Shown in pieces: positions 26,160-35,270 of a DNA stretch of 64,000 bases. How positions within the stretch are numbered: position 1 is the first letter of the stretch; each line of letters starts with the position of its first letter. Where the stretch lies: positions 37,395 to 101,394 of the forward strand of contig JACRJC010000006.1 in assembly GCA_016215555.1 (NCBI GenBank). Reading direction: 5' to 3'. The position numbers and the translations under genes were made by a program. The notes below the pieces were generated by a model. The model was not told the DNA's origin. It ran no database searches and was given only the letters and a program-made list of their open reading frames with translations. The DNA is from Rhodospirillales bacterium. GTDB lineage: Bacteria > Pseudomonadota > Alphaproteobacteria > Rhodospirillales > WMHbin7.

Positions 26160-27692
26160 ATGGCCAATCGAATTGTATGCGATATTCCCCTCAATCGAGC
26201 CGAGGGCGATCTTGAAATCAAGGTGGCCATTGATGACGGTCATGTCGTCGATGCCTGGAGCGTCGGCACCATGTTCCGCGGGTTCGAACAAATTCTGGTT
26301 GGCCGTGGCGCGTTTGACGGACTTGTCGTCACCCCGCGGATCTGTGGCATTTGCTCGACCACACATTTGATGGCGGCGGCTCAGGCCCTTGACGCCGTAG
26401 CCAAGGTTCGTCCTCCGGGAAACGCGATCAGATTGCGGAATCTGGCGCTAATGGCCGAGACGGTGCAAAGCGACGTTCGTCAATCGGTTCTGATGTTTTT
26501 GGTTGATTTTGCCAATCCGGCCTATGCGAGCTATCGCTTTCATGCCGAGGTCGTGAAACGTTACGCGCCCTTGGCAGGCGAAAGATGCATCGACGTCATC
26601 AAGGCGACCAAGTACATGCTGGAGATTGTCTCCCTTATCGGCGGCCAATGGCCGCATAGTTCGTACATGGTGCCCGGTGGCGTCGCTTATCCCGTGAACG
26701 GCCCCGACATCGTTTCGTGCCGCCACATTCTTAGAAATTTCCGCCTCTGGTATGAAAAGAACGTGTTGGGTTGTCCTTTGGAGACCTGGAACGCCCTTGC
26801 CAGCGTTTCTGACCTTGACGCATGGCTGGCTGACAAGGCCCATCGGGAAAGTGACGTCGCATTTCTCCTGCGCCTTTCCAAGGAGACGGGTCTGGATGGT
26901 CTTGGCCGAGGAAGCGAGCGGTTCTTGTCCTATGGCTCACTTGACCTTCCTGACGACACCATGCTGCGCTCGTGTGACGGCGGAACGCAGTTGATCCCTT
27001 CCGGACTGTATGAAAAGGGACGGGTGCAGCTTTTCAATCCCAATCTTATTCTGGAGCATGTCGATCACTCCTGGTATGCCGACGAGCCCGAACCGCTTCA
27101 TCCTTCTCACGGAATGACCGAGCCCTATGCCAGCGGTTCGGAGGGCAAGAAATATTCCTGGAGTAAGGCGCCGCGGTACGATGGTCTGCCAGCCGAAACC
27201 GGCCCCCTGGCGGAAAGATTGATCGCAGGCGATCCCCTGTTCACTGATTTGATTTCGCGCCGGGGAAACAATCTGGTTACGCGCCAGTTGGCGAGGCTGA
27301 CCCGCCCCGCCATTACCATTCCGGCCATGGAAACCTGGCTGTCCGAAATTTTAGAACACAGTGGCTCACCCTGTTATACGCCGGTCGACGAGTCGCAGCT
27401 TGAAGGCGAGGGAGCTGGGCTCATTCAGGCCGCTCGCGGGGCCTTGGGCCACTGGGTTCGCATCGAGAACGGTCGGATATCGCATTACCAGATCATTACG
27501 CCTACGGCTTGGAATGGATCGCCACGCGATGGCGAAGGGCGTCGCGGCCCCTGGGAGGAGGCGCTTATCGGAACCCCGGTCAAAGACCCCGACAATCCGG
27601 TCGAAGTTGGCCATGTCGTTCGATCTTATGACCCATGTCTTGTCTGTACGGTGCATCGGGTTGGCCGTTCGGGCGCCGTCCTTCAACTGTAG
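26160..27692 (+). CDS. [NiFe]-hydrogenase large (catalytic) subunit
   Basis: 510 residues. The NiFe site is complete: L1 motif RICGICSTTH (Cys62, Cys65) and L2 motif DPCLVCTVH (Cys493, Cys496) near the C-terminus; RAEG near the start is also typical. Eleven residues (RVGRSGAVLQL) follow the final His of L2, so the chain appears to need C-terminal cleavage. Known H2 sensors (HoxC/HupV) usually lack such an extension. The ATG at 26160, eight bases after GGGAG, is preferred over the GTG at 26154. The protein should pair with the small subunit upstream to bind or oxidise H2. The catalytic versus sensory role is not settled by sequence. Confidence 0.95.
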   Translation: MANRIVCDIPLNRAEGDLEIKVAIDDGHVVDAWSVGTMFRGFEQILVGRGAFDGLVVTPRICGICSTTHLMAAAQALDAVAKVRPPGNAIRLRNLALMAETVQSDVRQSVLMFLVDFANPAYASYRFHAEVVKRYAPLAGERCIDVIKATKYMLEIVSLIGGQWPHSSYMVPGGVAYPVNGPDIVSCRHILRNFRLWYEKNVLGCPLETWNALASVSDLDAWLADKAHRESDVAFLLRLSKETGLDGLGRGSERFLSYGSLDLPDDTMLRSCDGGTQLIPSGLYEKGRVQLFNPNLILEHVDHSWYADEPEPLHPSHGMTEPYASGSEGKKYSWSKAPRYDGLPAETGPLAERLIAGDPLFTDLISRRGNNLVTRQLARLTRPAITIPAMETWLSEILEHSGSPCYTPVDESQLEGEGAGLIQAARGALGHWVRIENGRISHYQIITPTAWNGSPRDGEGRRGPWEEALIGTPVKDPDNPVEVGHVVRSYDPCLVCTVHRVGRSGAVLQL

Positions 27693-27697
27693 CCGCC

Positions 27698-28129
27698 ATG
27701 TCCAGTAAGGCCATCATCTGTGTAGGCAACAGGATGCACGAGGCTGATGCCTTGGGGGGGCTTGTCTATGACGCCTTGACATCGCTTCCCAATCTGCCCG
27801 GTGATACGGAAGTTTTTGATGGTGGCTTGAAGGGTCTTGATCTGCTCGGCTTTGTTGAAAACCGCAGCCGCGTCGTCTTCGTGGATGCCCTGGATTTTGC
27901 GGATGGCCCAAATGCCGTACGGATTATGGAACGCGAAGAAGTCGCCGGATTCGCAGTTAATTTCGGCCACAGCGCCGGCCTTCCATATCTCTTCTCCGTC
28001 ATGCCGAAGGTCTGTTCCGGTCCCCTGCCTGAAATACTGCTGATTGGCGCCGCCGGTCCGGCAACGCCGCCTTTGGTTCGGCAAGTCGTCAATGGCTGTC
28101 TGGAGCTCATCGAACATGGATATGTCTGA
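27698..28129 (+). CDS. hydrogenase maturation endopeptidase (HyaD/HybD family)
   Basis: 143 residues. It has the glycine motif near the start (ICVGNRMHEADALGG) and the three nickel-probing residues of the family in expected places: Glu15 (or Asp17), Asp63 (VFVDALDF) and His91 (NFGHSAGLP). HybD has Glu16, Asp62 and His93. The family cleaves the C-terminal extension of the large subunit after Ni insertion. The gene starts five bases after the large-subunit stop and overlaps the next kinase gene by 14 bases, so it is firmly part of the operon. Confidence 0.88.
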   Translation: MSSKAIICVGNRMHEADALGGLVYDALTSLPNLPGDTEVFDGGLKGLDLLGFVENRSRVVFVDALDFADGPNAVRIMEREEVAGFAVNFGHSAGLPYLFSVMPKVCSGPLPEILLIGAAGPATPPLVRQVVNGCLELIEHGYV

Positions 28130-29873
28130 TCGCTTGTCAACCATAGCCGTTGAACCCAATAGTCTGGCGGCCTTGACCGCCGAGAACCAAGTTCTGCGGG
28201 CGGAAATCCGTGTGGCTCACGAGGCGGCGGAAATCACCGCCCGCATGGTGGTCGAGGAATTTGAAAAAGCTGATCGTTTGATGTCGGAGCTTCAGGATAC
28301 GACGCAGGAAGTTCAACGATTTAATGATGAGCTCTCTAACGCCAACCAGAAGCTGTCGGAGCTTGACCGTCTAAAGTCTGATTTTCTATCCTCGGTTTCG
28401 CACGAATTGCGAACCCCCCTGACATCGATCCGGGGCTTTGCCAAGCTGGTCGGGCGCGATCTGGAGGCGATTCTTAGCAAGTTGGACATTAAGGATACGA
28501 AGCTACTGGCAAGGGCAGAGCGTATTAACGGCAATCTGGCGATCATTCAGGAAGAAGGCGAACGGTTGACGCGATTGATTAACGATGTGCTCGATTTGGC
28601 TAAGATCGAGTCGGGGCGGATCGATTGGAAAATGGAGGTTTGCGATATTGCCAAGCTTGTTGAGCAGGCTGTGGCCGCCAGCACCGGCCAGTTTGCGGAC
28701 AAACAAGACGTTGAATTGATGATCGACATGGATGTTGGGCTGCCCTACGTCAACGTCGATCGTGATCGCATGGTTCAGGTTGTCATTAATCTGCTTAACA
28801 ATGCCGCAAAGTTCACGCACAAGGGATTCGTGAGAATTAAGACAGCGCCTGGCGCCGACGGAGGCGTTCTCTTGACGGTGCAAGACACCGGCGAGGGCTT
28901 TTCTTCCGAGGATGCAGAGATTATCTTTGACAAGTTCCGCCAAGTCATTCATGGCGACACCTTGCACGACAAGCCGAAGGGAACGGGTCTTGGCTTGGCC
29001 ATCTGCCGTGAGATCGTCGAGCAATTTGGCGGACGCATCTGGGCGGAATCGCAGCCGGGTGCCGGGACGGTAATATCAATCCTTCTTCCTGCATCGGCAA
29101 AGACAAAGACGCAAGTTCAGATTCCCGCCGAAACGCCGGAGCGCTTTGAAACAGAATCCCTTGGCATCCCAGCCAAGCGCACCGCCAAGCCGGCATTGTC
29201 GACTATGCCAACTTCCCTCGAACGCCTGATGCCCTTGATACTCGTCGTCGATGATGATGAGAATGTATGCGGCTATTTGGCGCAACTGCTTAATCAGGAG
29301 GGATACCAGACGATTTCAGCCGCCAATGGAAGGGAAGCGCTCGAATTGGCGGCGGCTAAGCGCCCGGATCTGGTCACTATGGACATTGCCATGCCGGTCA
29401 TGGACGGCGATACGGCCATTGCGCAGTTTCGCCGGGATCCGCAATTGCGCAATATTCCCGTCGTTGTCGTTTCAGCGCTTCCCAGCCGCGATAAATCGGC
29501 CGGTGATGCCGTTCTTGGCAAGCCGGTTGACGAAACCGAGCTTCTTGACACGATCCGTTCGCTTCTGAATTTGCATCAGTTTGAAACAATTCCCCCGCCA
29601 AGGGAAATCGCTGTGCCCTGTCTTGTCTTATGTCCAGACGAGCTTCCCAAGAAAATGCCGCCCTACATTCGAACGGGACATGCCGAGTTTTGTACGCTTT
29701 CGGATTTCATGCGGCGTGTGAATGAGGGCTTCGAGGGCGTCGTCGTCATCCCGACCGGGATGTTACGGCACGTTGATTTCTCGAGACTAGAAAAGAACAA
29801 GTCGCTGCAGCTTCTTGTCATGCCCGACGAGGCGAGCGAGGAGAAACAACCCTTGCCGGAAGTGACGTCGTGA
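28116..29873 (+). CDS. soluble hybrid histidine kinase with receiver and extra C-terminal domain
   Basis: 585 residues with no membrane segment. A coiled-coil N-terminus (about residues 15-85) leads into HisKA with His96 (SVSHELRTPLTSIRGF) and an ATPase domain (NLLNNAAKF, DTGEGFSSED, GTGLGLAICREIVEQFGG). A receiver follows at about 370-490 with Asp423 (VTMDIAMPVMDGD). The last 90 residues form a domain also found at the end of the kinase at 31833-34955 (GFEGVVVIPTGMLRHVD, LQLLVMPDE). The ATG at 28116 lies ten bases after GGAG inside the protease gene. It has no sensor domain of its own, so the hydrogenase is a likely input, as in HoxBC-HoxJ (inference). Confidence 0.9.
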   Translation: MDMSDRLSTIAVEPNSLAALTAENQVLRAEIRVAHEAAEITARMVVEEFEKADRLMSELQDTTQEVQRFNDELSNANQKLSELDRLKSDFLSSVSHELRTPLTSIRGFAKLVGRDLEAILSKLDIKDTKLLARAERINGNLAIIQEEGERLTRLINDVLDLAKIESGRIDWKMEVCDIAKLVEQAVAASTGQFADKQDVELMIDMDVGLPYVNVDRDRMVQVVINLLNNAAKFTHKGFVRIKTAPGADGGVLLTVQDTGEGFSSEDAEIIFDKFRQVIHGDTLHDKPKGTGLGLAICREIVEQFGGRIWAESQPGAGTVISILLPASAKTKTQVQIPAETPERFETESLGIPAKRTAKPALSTMPTSLERLMPLILVVDDDENVCGYLAQLLNQEGYQTISAANGREALELAAAKRPDLVTMDIAMPVMDGDTAIAQFRRDPQLRNIPVVVVSALPSRDKSAGDAVLGKPVDETELLDTIRSLLNLHQFETIPPPREIAVPCLVLCPDELPKKMPPYIRTGHAEFCTLSDFMRRVNEGFEGVVVIPTGMLRHVDFSRLEKNKSLQLLVMPDEASEEKQPLPEVTS

Positions 29874-31699
29874 CGCCCTTGCGCCAGCTTCTGAAGCCAA
29901 ACAAGTCTCGCCCGCATCTCGAGAGAGGGCTGCTGCTTCTGCCGCCTGGCGGCCGCCTTGCCTTGTGGTCGCCAGAAGGCGTCATCGCCAGTGCGGGCGA
30001 GGGGGGGGGCGTCTTGTCGCCAATGGAGCCCGGCGTCAAGCAATTCCCGCTACGGATCGATGGGGAACAGATCGGCGCTTTGATCTTACACGCCGCAAAT
30101 GAAGGTCAAGGCGAGCATATCGGCGCCGTTCATGTTTTTCTTGGTCAAGCCTTTCAATCCATGATCGATGCCGAGGTGTCCAGGCGTTCCGTTACCGCGG
30201 AAACGCTGGAAAGTTACCGGGAAATGGCGTTGTTGCAACGTGCGGTGCACAATTTCAATCAGACCTTGAAGCCGGAAAAAGTAGCCAGAGTTCTTTTGAA
30301 GGAAATTGATGGGCGTGCTTCAAAAATGGAATTCGGCGCCGTTTACCGGCGTAATTCCACGACTGGCGAGTATCAGCGGCTGCATTCCGTCGGTGAAAGG
30401 TCCGGCATCCTTTTCGATCAGCTTGAAGCCACGTCATTCATGTCATTGCTGGATGCGGCCCCGGGAATTCTGAACGACATTGCCCATCATCCCCGTTGGC
30501 CTCTGGAGGTGGCGGGGGTCGAAGCTCTGCTGATACTGCCGTTATTGTCCAATGACGAGAATCTTGGCGCACTTGTCCTGGGCAGCTCGCTTGCCGAAGC
30601 TTTCATCTCAAGCGATTTGAAGCGTGCCGAGACCTTGGCTTCAGTCGCGGGAACGGCGATCCGCAATGCGCAGCTGTTCGCCGCCCACAAGACCATGTTC
30701 CATTCATTCGTCGATGTCATGTCGTCGGCAATCGACGCTGCGTCGCCGTTCACGGCAGGTCATTGCTTGCGTGTGCCCAACATTGCCCAGCTTATTGCCC
30801 AGGCGGTTGATGAGTCCTCCGAGGGGCCATTCAGGAGTGTTTGTTTTAGTGAAGACGAATGGGAAGAGCTTCATCTGGCCGCCAGCCTTCATGATTGCGG
30901 CAAAGTCAACACGCCAAGCTGGCTGATCGACAAGTCGACAAAGCTGGAAGGCGTGATGGACCGGATTGATGTAATTCTTTTTCGCATCGAATTGCTGAAA
31001 CATCATTTGATTTCCAATTGCCAAATGCGGCAAACCGATGGGAGCCCAGCCGAGAATGCTCGAACGGACATTGATGCGCAAATTCTGAAGTTGGACGAAG
31101 ATGCCGCCTTCCTGCGGGCCTGCAATCTTGGCAAGGAGTTCATGTCCGACGAGACGGTTGAACGTTTGCGGGCGTTGGCTGAATTGCGATGGACGGACTG
31201 CTTCGGCAAGTCATACGCCATACTCGACGGAAATGAACTGGATTGCTTGCTGATTAGGCGCGGTACGCTGACGGAAAGCGAGCGGAGCGTCATCGAGGAT
31301 CATGTCAGGCATACGATCCGCATGCTTAGCAAAATCCCCTTCCCGAATGAACTGAAGAACGTGGTCCGGCATGCGGGCGGGCATCATGAGAGAATGGACG
31401 GCAAAGGCTATCCGCTGAAGCTGGACAGCAGCAATCTTTCATTGCAAGCGCGCATTATCGCCCTGGCCGACGTTTTCGAGGCGTTGACCGCACCCGACCG
31501 GCCCTATCGCGCGCCTCTGAAATTGAGCCGTGCCATCGACATTCTGGCCGATATGAGCCGAAGCGGCCATATCGACCCTGACCTTTTCGATCTGTTCATC
31601 CGTCAGGGCGTCTATAAAGAGTACGCCCGGGAATATCTTTCGTCGGAACAGATCGATGACGTTGATGAAGGCAAATGCCTGGCGGCCAGCAATTTTTAG
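29870..31699 (+). CDS. GAF-type/HD-GYP protein, predicted c-di-GMP phosphodiesterase
   Basis: 609 residues, soluble. The N-terminal part holds one or two GAF-like regions (about 20-110 and 125-270, including LILPLLSNDENLGALVLGSS). The HD-GYP domain has SLHDCGK (His341-Asp342) and GGHHERMDGKGYP (from His505). The gap between these motifs is about 160 residues, roughly 100 more than usual, so the domain carries an insert. HD-GYP proteins hydrolyse c-di-GMP. The GTG start overlaps the upstream kinase stop (GTGA), so the two are translationally coupled. It is probably the output of the H2/kinase operon. Confidence 0.88.
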   Translation: MTPLRQLLKPNKSRPHLERGLLLLPPGGRLALWSPEGVIASAGEGGGVLSPMEPGVKQFPLRIDGEQIGALILHAANEGQGEHIGAVHVFLGQAFQSMIDAEVSRRSVTAETLESYREMALLQRAVHNFNQTLKPEKVARVLLKEIDGRASKMEFGAVYRRNSTTGEYQRLHSVGERSGILFDQLEATSFMSLLDAAPGILNDIAHHPRWPLEVAGVEALLILPLLSNDENLGALVLGSSLAEAFISSDLKRAETLASVAGTAIRNAQLFAAHKTMFHSFVDVMSSAIDAASPFTAGHCLRVPNIAQLIAQAVDESSEGPFRSVCFSEDEWEELHLAASLHDCGKVNTPSWLIDKSTKLEGVMDRIDVILFRIELLKHHLISNCQMRQTDGSPAENARTDIDAQILKLDEDAAFLRACNLGKEFMSDETVERLRALAELRWTDCFGKSYAILDGNELDCLLIRRGTLTESERSVIEDHVRHTIRMLSKIPFPNELKNVVRHAGGHHERMDGKGYPLKLDSSNLSLQARIIALADVFEALTAPDRPYRAPLKLSRAIDILADMSRSGHIDPDLFDLFIRQGVYKEYAREYLSSEQIDDVDEGKCLAASNF

Positions 31700-31772
31700 C
31701 GGGTTCACGCCAGAATCGAATCCGGTTTAGGCTTCGACTGCAGACGTGAATTCGCCCTATATACAATATTTC

Positions 31773-31836
31773 AGCGAACGATTCACATTATAATCCGTGG
31801 CACAAAGCGACTTGAATTAAAATGATCGCGCGCTAG
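31773..31836. repeat. 64-bp dispersed palindromic element, copy A
   Basis: Starts AGCGAACGATTCAC and ends GATCGCGCGCTAG. It matches the element at 62825-62888 at about 49 of 64 positions with no gaps. The ends are inverted relative to each other (AGCGAACGAT against ATGATCGCGCGCT). The right end supplies the stop codon region of the convergent kinase gene at 31833. Confidence 0.75.
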
Positions 31837-34800
31837 TTGACGGACTTTGTCTCGGCGACGCGGTCTGGCATAAGGATGAGCTCCAGTGACGGCGCGCTTT
31901 GCAGTAATTTCAAATCCACTCTGTCGATCAATTCTGTTGGAATAACCACCATGCCTTTGAACCCGTCGCTGACACGGCTAGCCAGGTTTTCAACCGGGCA
32001 GAAGGTCGGGGCGCTTCTGGTCTTGAAGATCGACGGCGTCACAAGCGGCGATTTATCAGCCTCGTGGACGATCAAAAACTGTACCGATCTGGCATCACGT
32101 GGTTCCCCGCCGCCCAATAGCAGGTGGATGTTGTCAAGAAATCGAGTCTCGTCGATTGGCTTGCCCATGGTCATGTCGCCGCCTGCCGTTTCCCGGCCTT
32201 GAATGGCCGACACGACGATGATCGGTATGCGCGGCATCTCCGGATCGGCGCGCAGTCTGGCGATCGTGGTTTGACCATCCATGCCGGGCATCGCAAGATC
32301 CATGGTAATAAGGTCTGGAGAGAATTCCTTGGCGGCAATCAGGGCGCTCTGGCCGTCGGTGGCGGTCAAGACATTGCAGCCCTGTTCCAGCAAAAGTTGC
32401 TTCAGATAGTCGCGAACGTTCGCATCGTCATCGACAACCAGCACCTTGGGCATTTCCAAGATGCAATGCCGATCAAGGTGATTTTCCTGCAACAAATCCT
32501 TAGCCGGGGCTTCACCCGAAGCGAGTTCCGCCGAACTGTTGCTTTTCGCCGGCGGTAGAACAAGCGAAAAGACGCTGCCCTTGCCAAGCTCTGACCTGGC
32601 CCAGATGCGGCCGCCATGCCAAGTAATGATTTCGCGGGTAATCGTCAGGCCAAGACCAGTGCCCTGCGGTTTGCTGGTCAGCGTATCGCCCTTATTCGAT
32701 TGCTGGAACTTATCGAAGATGGCCTCGGCATCCTCGGGCGAAAATCCAACGCCGGTATCCTGTACATCGATCTGGATCATGTGTTCCTGATTCAAAAATG
32801 CCCTGGCAGTCACTTTGCCTTGTTCCGTGAACTTGACGGCGTTGTTGAGCAGGTTGACCAGGACTTGCTGCAGGCGGTCAGTGTCACCCGCGATGTTGGG
32901 CAGATTCTCTTGAATTTCAAAATGCAGGGCAACCGCCGGCTTCAGGTCGAACATGCCTTGCGCGGCGTTAAGCGAATCCATGACCATTTTTTCGGCGCAA
33001 ATCAGTTCGTTGCGCCATTCAATACGCCCCGCTTCGATCTTCGACAGGTCGAGAACGTCATTGATCAGCCGCGTGAGGCGTTCCGATTCCTTCAGAATGA
33101 TGGCAAGGTTATCGCTGATGCGCTGCGACTTTTTCTGCAATGCACCATCTTCAGACGCCAAAAGGGCGAAGCTTCGGGAGAACTCTCGGTCGATAAGGCT
33201 GGCAAAGCCGCGGATCGACGTCAAAGGCGTGCGCAGTTCATGGGAGACCGAGGAAAGAAAATCCGACTTCAACTTATCCAGCTCCAGCAGTCGCTGGTTG
33301 GCGGCTTCCAGTTCTGCGTAGCTGTCGCGAAGTTTCCCTTCAGCTTCTTCTGCGGCCTCTTTCGCCAGCAAGGTCGCTTCGGACGCTTCGTATTCCGCCG
33401 TGATGTCTTCAACCGTCCAGACCGATCCGCGCGACAGATCGGAAGACAGCGCGGCGCCATTCAGCTTGGCCCAGAACAGCGATCCATCCTTGCGGCGCAA
33501 TTGGATGACCCGGCGGTGGGTCTGACCATGCTGAAGTTCTCGGTAAGATTCGCCTACGCTGCGCCAACTTTCCTCGTCCAGATACCAGCATTCCGTCGGC
33601 TGGCCGCAAAGCTCGCCCTGTTCATAGCCCAGCAATTCCTCTAGGCGGTAATTGGCTCTGACCATGATCCGGTCTTTGATGAAAGCGATGCCGAAGGTCG
33701 AGGACTCAAAGATGGCCGCCTGTTCTTCCGCGGCTTGGCGTTTGAAGCGCTCCTGCTCTTCCCGGGTTTGCTCGGCCTCCGCCAGTTGCTGGCGGAAAAC
33801 TTCAAGAGCCGACGCCATGCGGCCGATAGCGTCGGTTCGTTCCAGACCCTCGACCGAGACGTCGCGTTTGCCCCTTGCCAGCTGTTCCATCGAGCCTTCG
33901 ATGCCTGAAATCAGTCCGGTCAGCGAGCGTCCTGCCAGATAACTGGTCCCTCCGACCAATAACATGATGCCTATCAGGGTGAAGCGCAAAAGTTCGGCGG
34001 TGCGGTTCTGGTTGTCGTCCAGGCTGGCCGTGGCGGCAATGAAGTGAGATTCAACCTGTCCCAGGATTTTCTTGAATTCCTGCTCGAGCCTGACGGCCAT
34101 ATCTTCTAACTTGCGGGTTTCCGGCGCCAGCACCTTGGCACGGTCAGCCAGCCAGCCGAAATGTTTGACATAGGCCTGCAAAGCTTCCTTGGCATTGGCG
34201 CGGTCGGATGTCGGCATGGCGGCCTTGTCAAGCCGTGTTGCGAGAATCTCGCCAATCTGACCAATCTCGCTCTTGAAGTTGCGCTCGCCCAAGGGCTCGC
34301 CAATCAGGCGTACCAGATCGCGCTCGATCATGTGCAACTCGATGAACAGGCGTCCCAATGTTGGGTCGCGAGTTGCTTTCAATGCATCGCCAAGAGCGTC
34401 GGTGTCGTCGCGCAGAAGCTTCTTCAGCCCGTAGCGGTCGTCAAGGCCGACATTGTTGTATTGCGAGGCGACGCTGACGAACTGAAGGGCATATGAATCA
34501 AGCCGGGCATTCATGTCGATGATGTCGGAGACAAGGATTGTCAGATCGGCGGTTTCAGGCAGCAAACCGCTCTTCTGACTTTCCTCGACACGCTTGCCGA
34601 AAGCGGCAATCCGCTCGCTGATATCCTTGGCCAGGATCTTGTGCTTCTTCCAATAGGAGTCTTGGCGCAGAAGAAGAAAATCGCGCTCGATGCGCCGCAG
34701 TTGCAAAATCTCGGAATGGAGGGCGACGATCAGTTCCCGTTCCTCACGGGCTTCGTTGGCGATGCGCTGAAAGCCATCGCCGGCCATCGTACCCAGTTGC

Positions 34801-34955
34801 GACAGCAGGCTATAAACAAGCAGGCCGGCTATACCAAGCGCAGCCACAGTGGTGATCTGTGCCTTCAGACCGAATCGTTTGAACAATCTATGAGGAGATA
34901 GGGAAGTGCCATTTGCCGTTCCAGCTTGTGCCTGAAAATACCTCAACACCATCAT
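31833..34955 (-). CDS. membrane hybrid histidine kinase (HBM-HAMP-PAS-HisKA-ATPase-REC-extra domain)
   Basis: 1040 residues. Membrane segment at about 33-53, then a long all-helical periplasmic region (about 55-325) of helical-bimodular type, second membrane segment (LLRFTLIGIMLLVGGTSYL), HAMP, PAS (about 410-530), HisKA with His572 (SVSHELRTPLTSIRGF), ATPase (GTGLGLTITREII) and a receiver with Asp886 (LITMDLAMPGMDGQ). The last 90 residues repeat the extra domain of the kinase at 28116 (GFKGMVVIPTELIDRVD, LELILMPDR). Two adjacent ATGs (34955, 34952) follow GGGGAGAC; the second is better spaced. It converges on the HD-GYP gene. Confidence 0.93.
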   Translation of the reverse strand: MMVLRYFQAQAGTANGTSLSPHRLFKRFGLKAQITTVAALGIAGLLVYSLLSQLGTMAGDGFQRIANEAREERELIVALHSEILQLRRIERDFLLLRQDSYWKKHKILAKDISERIAAFGKRVEESQKSGLLPETADLTILVSDIIDMNARLDSYALQFVSVASQYNNVGLDDRYGLKKLLRDDTDALGDALKATRDPTLGRLFIELHMIERDLVRLIGEPLGERNFKSEIGQIGEILATRLDKAAMPTSDRANAKEALQAYVKHFGWLADRAKVLAPETRKLEDMAVRLEQEFKKILGQVESHFIAATASLDDNQNRTAELLRFTLIGIMLLVGGTSYLAGRSLTGLISGIEGSMEQLARGKRDVSVEGLERTDAIGRMASALEVFRQQLAEAEQTREEQERFKRQAAEEQAAIFESSTFGIAFIKDRIMVRANYRLEELLGYEQGELCGQPTECWYLDEESWRSVGESYRELQHGQTHRRVIQLRRKDGSLFWAKLNGAALSSDLSRGSVWTVEDITAEYEASEATLLAKEAAEEAEGKLRDSYAELEAANQRLLELDKLKSDFLSSVSHELRTPLTSIRGFASLIDREFSRSFALLASEDGALQKKSQRISDNLAIILKESERLTRLINDVLDLSKIEAGRIEWRNELICAEKMVMDSLNAAQGMFDLKPAVALHFEIQENLPNIAGDTDRLQQVLVNLLNNAVKFTEQGKVTARAFLNQEHMIQIDVQDTGVGFSPEDAEAIFDKFQQSNKGDTLTSKPQGTGLGLTITREIITWHGGRIWARSELGKGSVFSLVLPPAKSNSSAELASGEAPAKDLLQENHLDRHCILEMPKVLVVDDDANVRDYLKQLLLEQGCNVLTATDGQSALIAAKEFSPDLITMDLAMPGMDGQTTIARLRADPEMPRIPIIVVSAIQGRETAGGDMTMGKPIDETRFLDNIHLLLGGGEPRDARSVQFLIVHEADKSPLVTPSIFKTRSAPTFCPVENLASRVSDGFKGMVVIPTELIDRVDLKLLQSAPSLELILMPDRVAETKSVN

Positions 34956-35121
34956 GTCTCCCCAGACTTCAAAGCGCGGTTTATCAGATTGTCATCGCGC
35001 TGTGAGTGCCTCAAATTATCAGGAAATCATGAGGCGTTAAACTCTGTTGTTAAAAGGCAATGATGAAAGATGAATGCGGCTTTGCGTGTAACAGAGATTT
35101 GAATGACGATTGTTTTGGCCA

Positions 35122-35270
35122 AAGGGGTGGGATTGGGTCGCTTCGCTCCCCGCCGCTCGAGCGAGTCATGTGCGCTCGCGGTCGAACCTGGGTTCGTTCA
35201 CCGCATCCCTGTCAGCCAACGAAAAAGGCCCCGCTAGGGGGCCGTTTTCATTGGCGGAAGGGGTGGGATT
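35122..35270. repeat. 13-bp direct repeat involving the tRNA-Ser 3' end
   Basis: AAGGGGTGGGATT occurs at 35122-35134 and again at 35258-35270, where it is part of the acceptor and T-arm end of tRNA-Ser. The outer copy lies on the side of the lower-G+C island. It could be a decayed attachment-site duplicate or chance. No integrase gene is present. Confidence 0.35.
35222..35243 (-). terminator. rho-independent terminator of tRNA-Ser
   Basis: On the minus strand, GGCCCC-CTAGC-GGGGCC followed by TTTTT, starting nine bases after the tRNA 3' end. Confidence 0.85.
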
